Source of the DNA: an uncultured bacterium
Lineage (GTDB): Bacteria > Patescibacteriota > Saccharimonadia > Saccharimonadales > Saccharimonadaceae
DNA: 5,481 nucleotides
Reading direction: 5' to 3'
NCBI GenBank assembly: GCA_937872185.1
Contig: CALMQN010000052.1
Coordinates: forward strand, 1-5,481
The notes beneath the pieces are model-generated. The model ran no database searches. It was not told where the DNA came from and saw nothing but the letters and a program-made list of their open reading frames with translations. Of this stretch, positions 4,900-5,481 are shown one piece after another (within the stretch, counting starts at the first letter, position 1; each line of letters starts with the position of its first letter). Both the position numbers and the translations under genes were made by a program.

Positions 4900-5481
4900 T
4901 TAAAGCGATTCAAATGCCATAACTTCACGTAGTCCACGCGCAACACGAACATTGTCGGGTACTATGCCTTGTTGAGCAGGTAGCAAGACACCAGAGGAAG
5001 GTTGGACCCAGTACCCCCGTGCTTGTGCTGGCAATCCACTAAATGCGATGGCTTTGTCATCCAAAAGAACGATATGCTTTGCGTACGTTGTTTCTTTGAC
5101 CAAAGATTCCGGTAACAAAAACGTAGCATCGCTCTGTTGCCAGCCAACAATAACGCCTGCCTTTCGTTTATTATCGGTAATCAGCGTTGGGATGCCCTGC
5201 ACGCCGCATGCATTCATTTTGATTGTTTGCCAATAAACATCTCCGTATGACACAATCCCAAATGGTATTCCTTTTTTATCAAGTCTATCCAGTAAATCAC
5301 GCGCACCATCTGACAAAATATCATGACGAGATGCCCTGCTAATGAATTCGTCGAGTAATTTAGACACCTCGGTTTCGCTTAGCAATTTACGAAGAGCTCC
5401 AACTTGATCAAATGATGCGCCATTATCTTCGACGGCGTTCCGAGCATCTAACAACTCGCGAGCATCAATCTGGGGATACTC
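4900..5481 (-). CDS. HAD-superfamily hydrolase-like protein (N-terminus outside window)
   Basis: The C-terminal 193 residues of a protein that enters from the right edge: the frame stays open to the last base, so the start is not in the window. HAD motif II is seen in GIPFGIVSYGD at about 71-81 of the fragment, with the serine after a hydrophobic strand. A basic NKRKAG at 104-109 may hold the motif III lysine. Motif IV is HIVLLDD at 136-142, with the paired acidic residues. The helical stretch at about 5-60 would be the cap. Motif I (DxD), with the nucleophile, should lie upstream outside the window. Such proteins are usually phosphatases acting on small metabolites; the substrate cannot be told. 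The gene ends with TAA, has no clear terminator after it, and is separated from mraZ by 251 bases with a separate promoter, so it is probably not part of the dcw operon. Confidence 0.75.
   Translation of the reverse strand, partial: EYPQIDARELLDARNAVEDNGASFDQVGALRKLLSETEVSKLLDEFISRASRHDILSDGARDLLDRLDKKGIPFGIVSYGDVYWQTIKMNACGVQGIPTLITDNKRKAGVIVGWQQSDATFLLPESLVKETTYAKHIVLLDDKAIAFSGLPAQARGYWVQPSSGVLLPAQQGIVPDNVRVARGLREVMAFESL

Noticed and set aside
5452..5454. TTG at 5454 as the start of the HAD-like protein
   Set aside because: The frame is open to the window edge without a stop, and HAD motif I must lie further upstream, so the gene is treated as truncated by the window.
1..5481. Alternative code with UGA read as glycine (Gracilibacteria/SR1 type)
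   Set aside because: All genes read through without in-frame TGA and end in TAA or TAG. Code 25 would leave many TGA codons inside the genes.

Overview
The window carries the front end of a bacterial division and cell wall (dcw) cluster, entirely on the minus strand. In transcription order, from high to low coordinates, it holds the 3' part of a HAD-type hydrolase gene, mraZ, rsmH (mraW), a short FtsL-like gene, ftsI (class B penicillin-binding protein) and the first 237 codons of mraY, which runs off the left edge. Gene order and every recognised motif fit the conserved mraZ-rsmH-ftsL-ftsI-mraY series. Nothing suggests phage, plasmid, IS or CRISPR sequence.

The organism is a peptidoglycan-making bacterium using the standard code: stops are TAA and TAG, and no TGA interrupts a gene. 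Base composition is moderate. The divergent protein sequences, poor Shine-Dalgarno sites before several genes and compact FtsL and MraZ would suit a candidate-phylum (Patescibacteria/CPR, perhaps Saccharibacteria) genome, but this is a weak guess from style alone.

Layout: 4900-5481 is the HAD-like gene, cut at its N-terminus. The 4649-4899 gap is the control region of the cluster: an inverted pair of DnaA-box-like 9-mers, a sigma70-like promoter, and five TGGGT-type MraZ boxes in two groups in near helical phase around that promoter. mraZ (4271-4648) follows. The next 366 bases (3905-4270) are unexpectedly long for this cluster. They hold a near-copy of part of the MraZ operator, three inverted repeats (one of them three-tiered) and a TATAAT hexamer just upstream of rsmH (2972-3904). 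The 166-base rsmH-ftsL gap holds a possible 21-codon reading frame with a good ribosome binding site, followed by a perfect 12-bp hairpin. From ftsL onward the genes are packed end to end, with 3 and 1 bases between them, implying one mRNA with coupled translation.

Together the genes couple wall precursor synthesis to septation. MraZ is the transcription factor of the cluster. RsmH methylates 16S rRNA. FtsL and FtsI are membrane parts of the divisome, FtsI cross-linking septal peptidoglycan. MraY makes lipid I, the first membrane-bound wall precursor. The coding genes are ordinary; the spacers are the part worth a second look.
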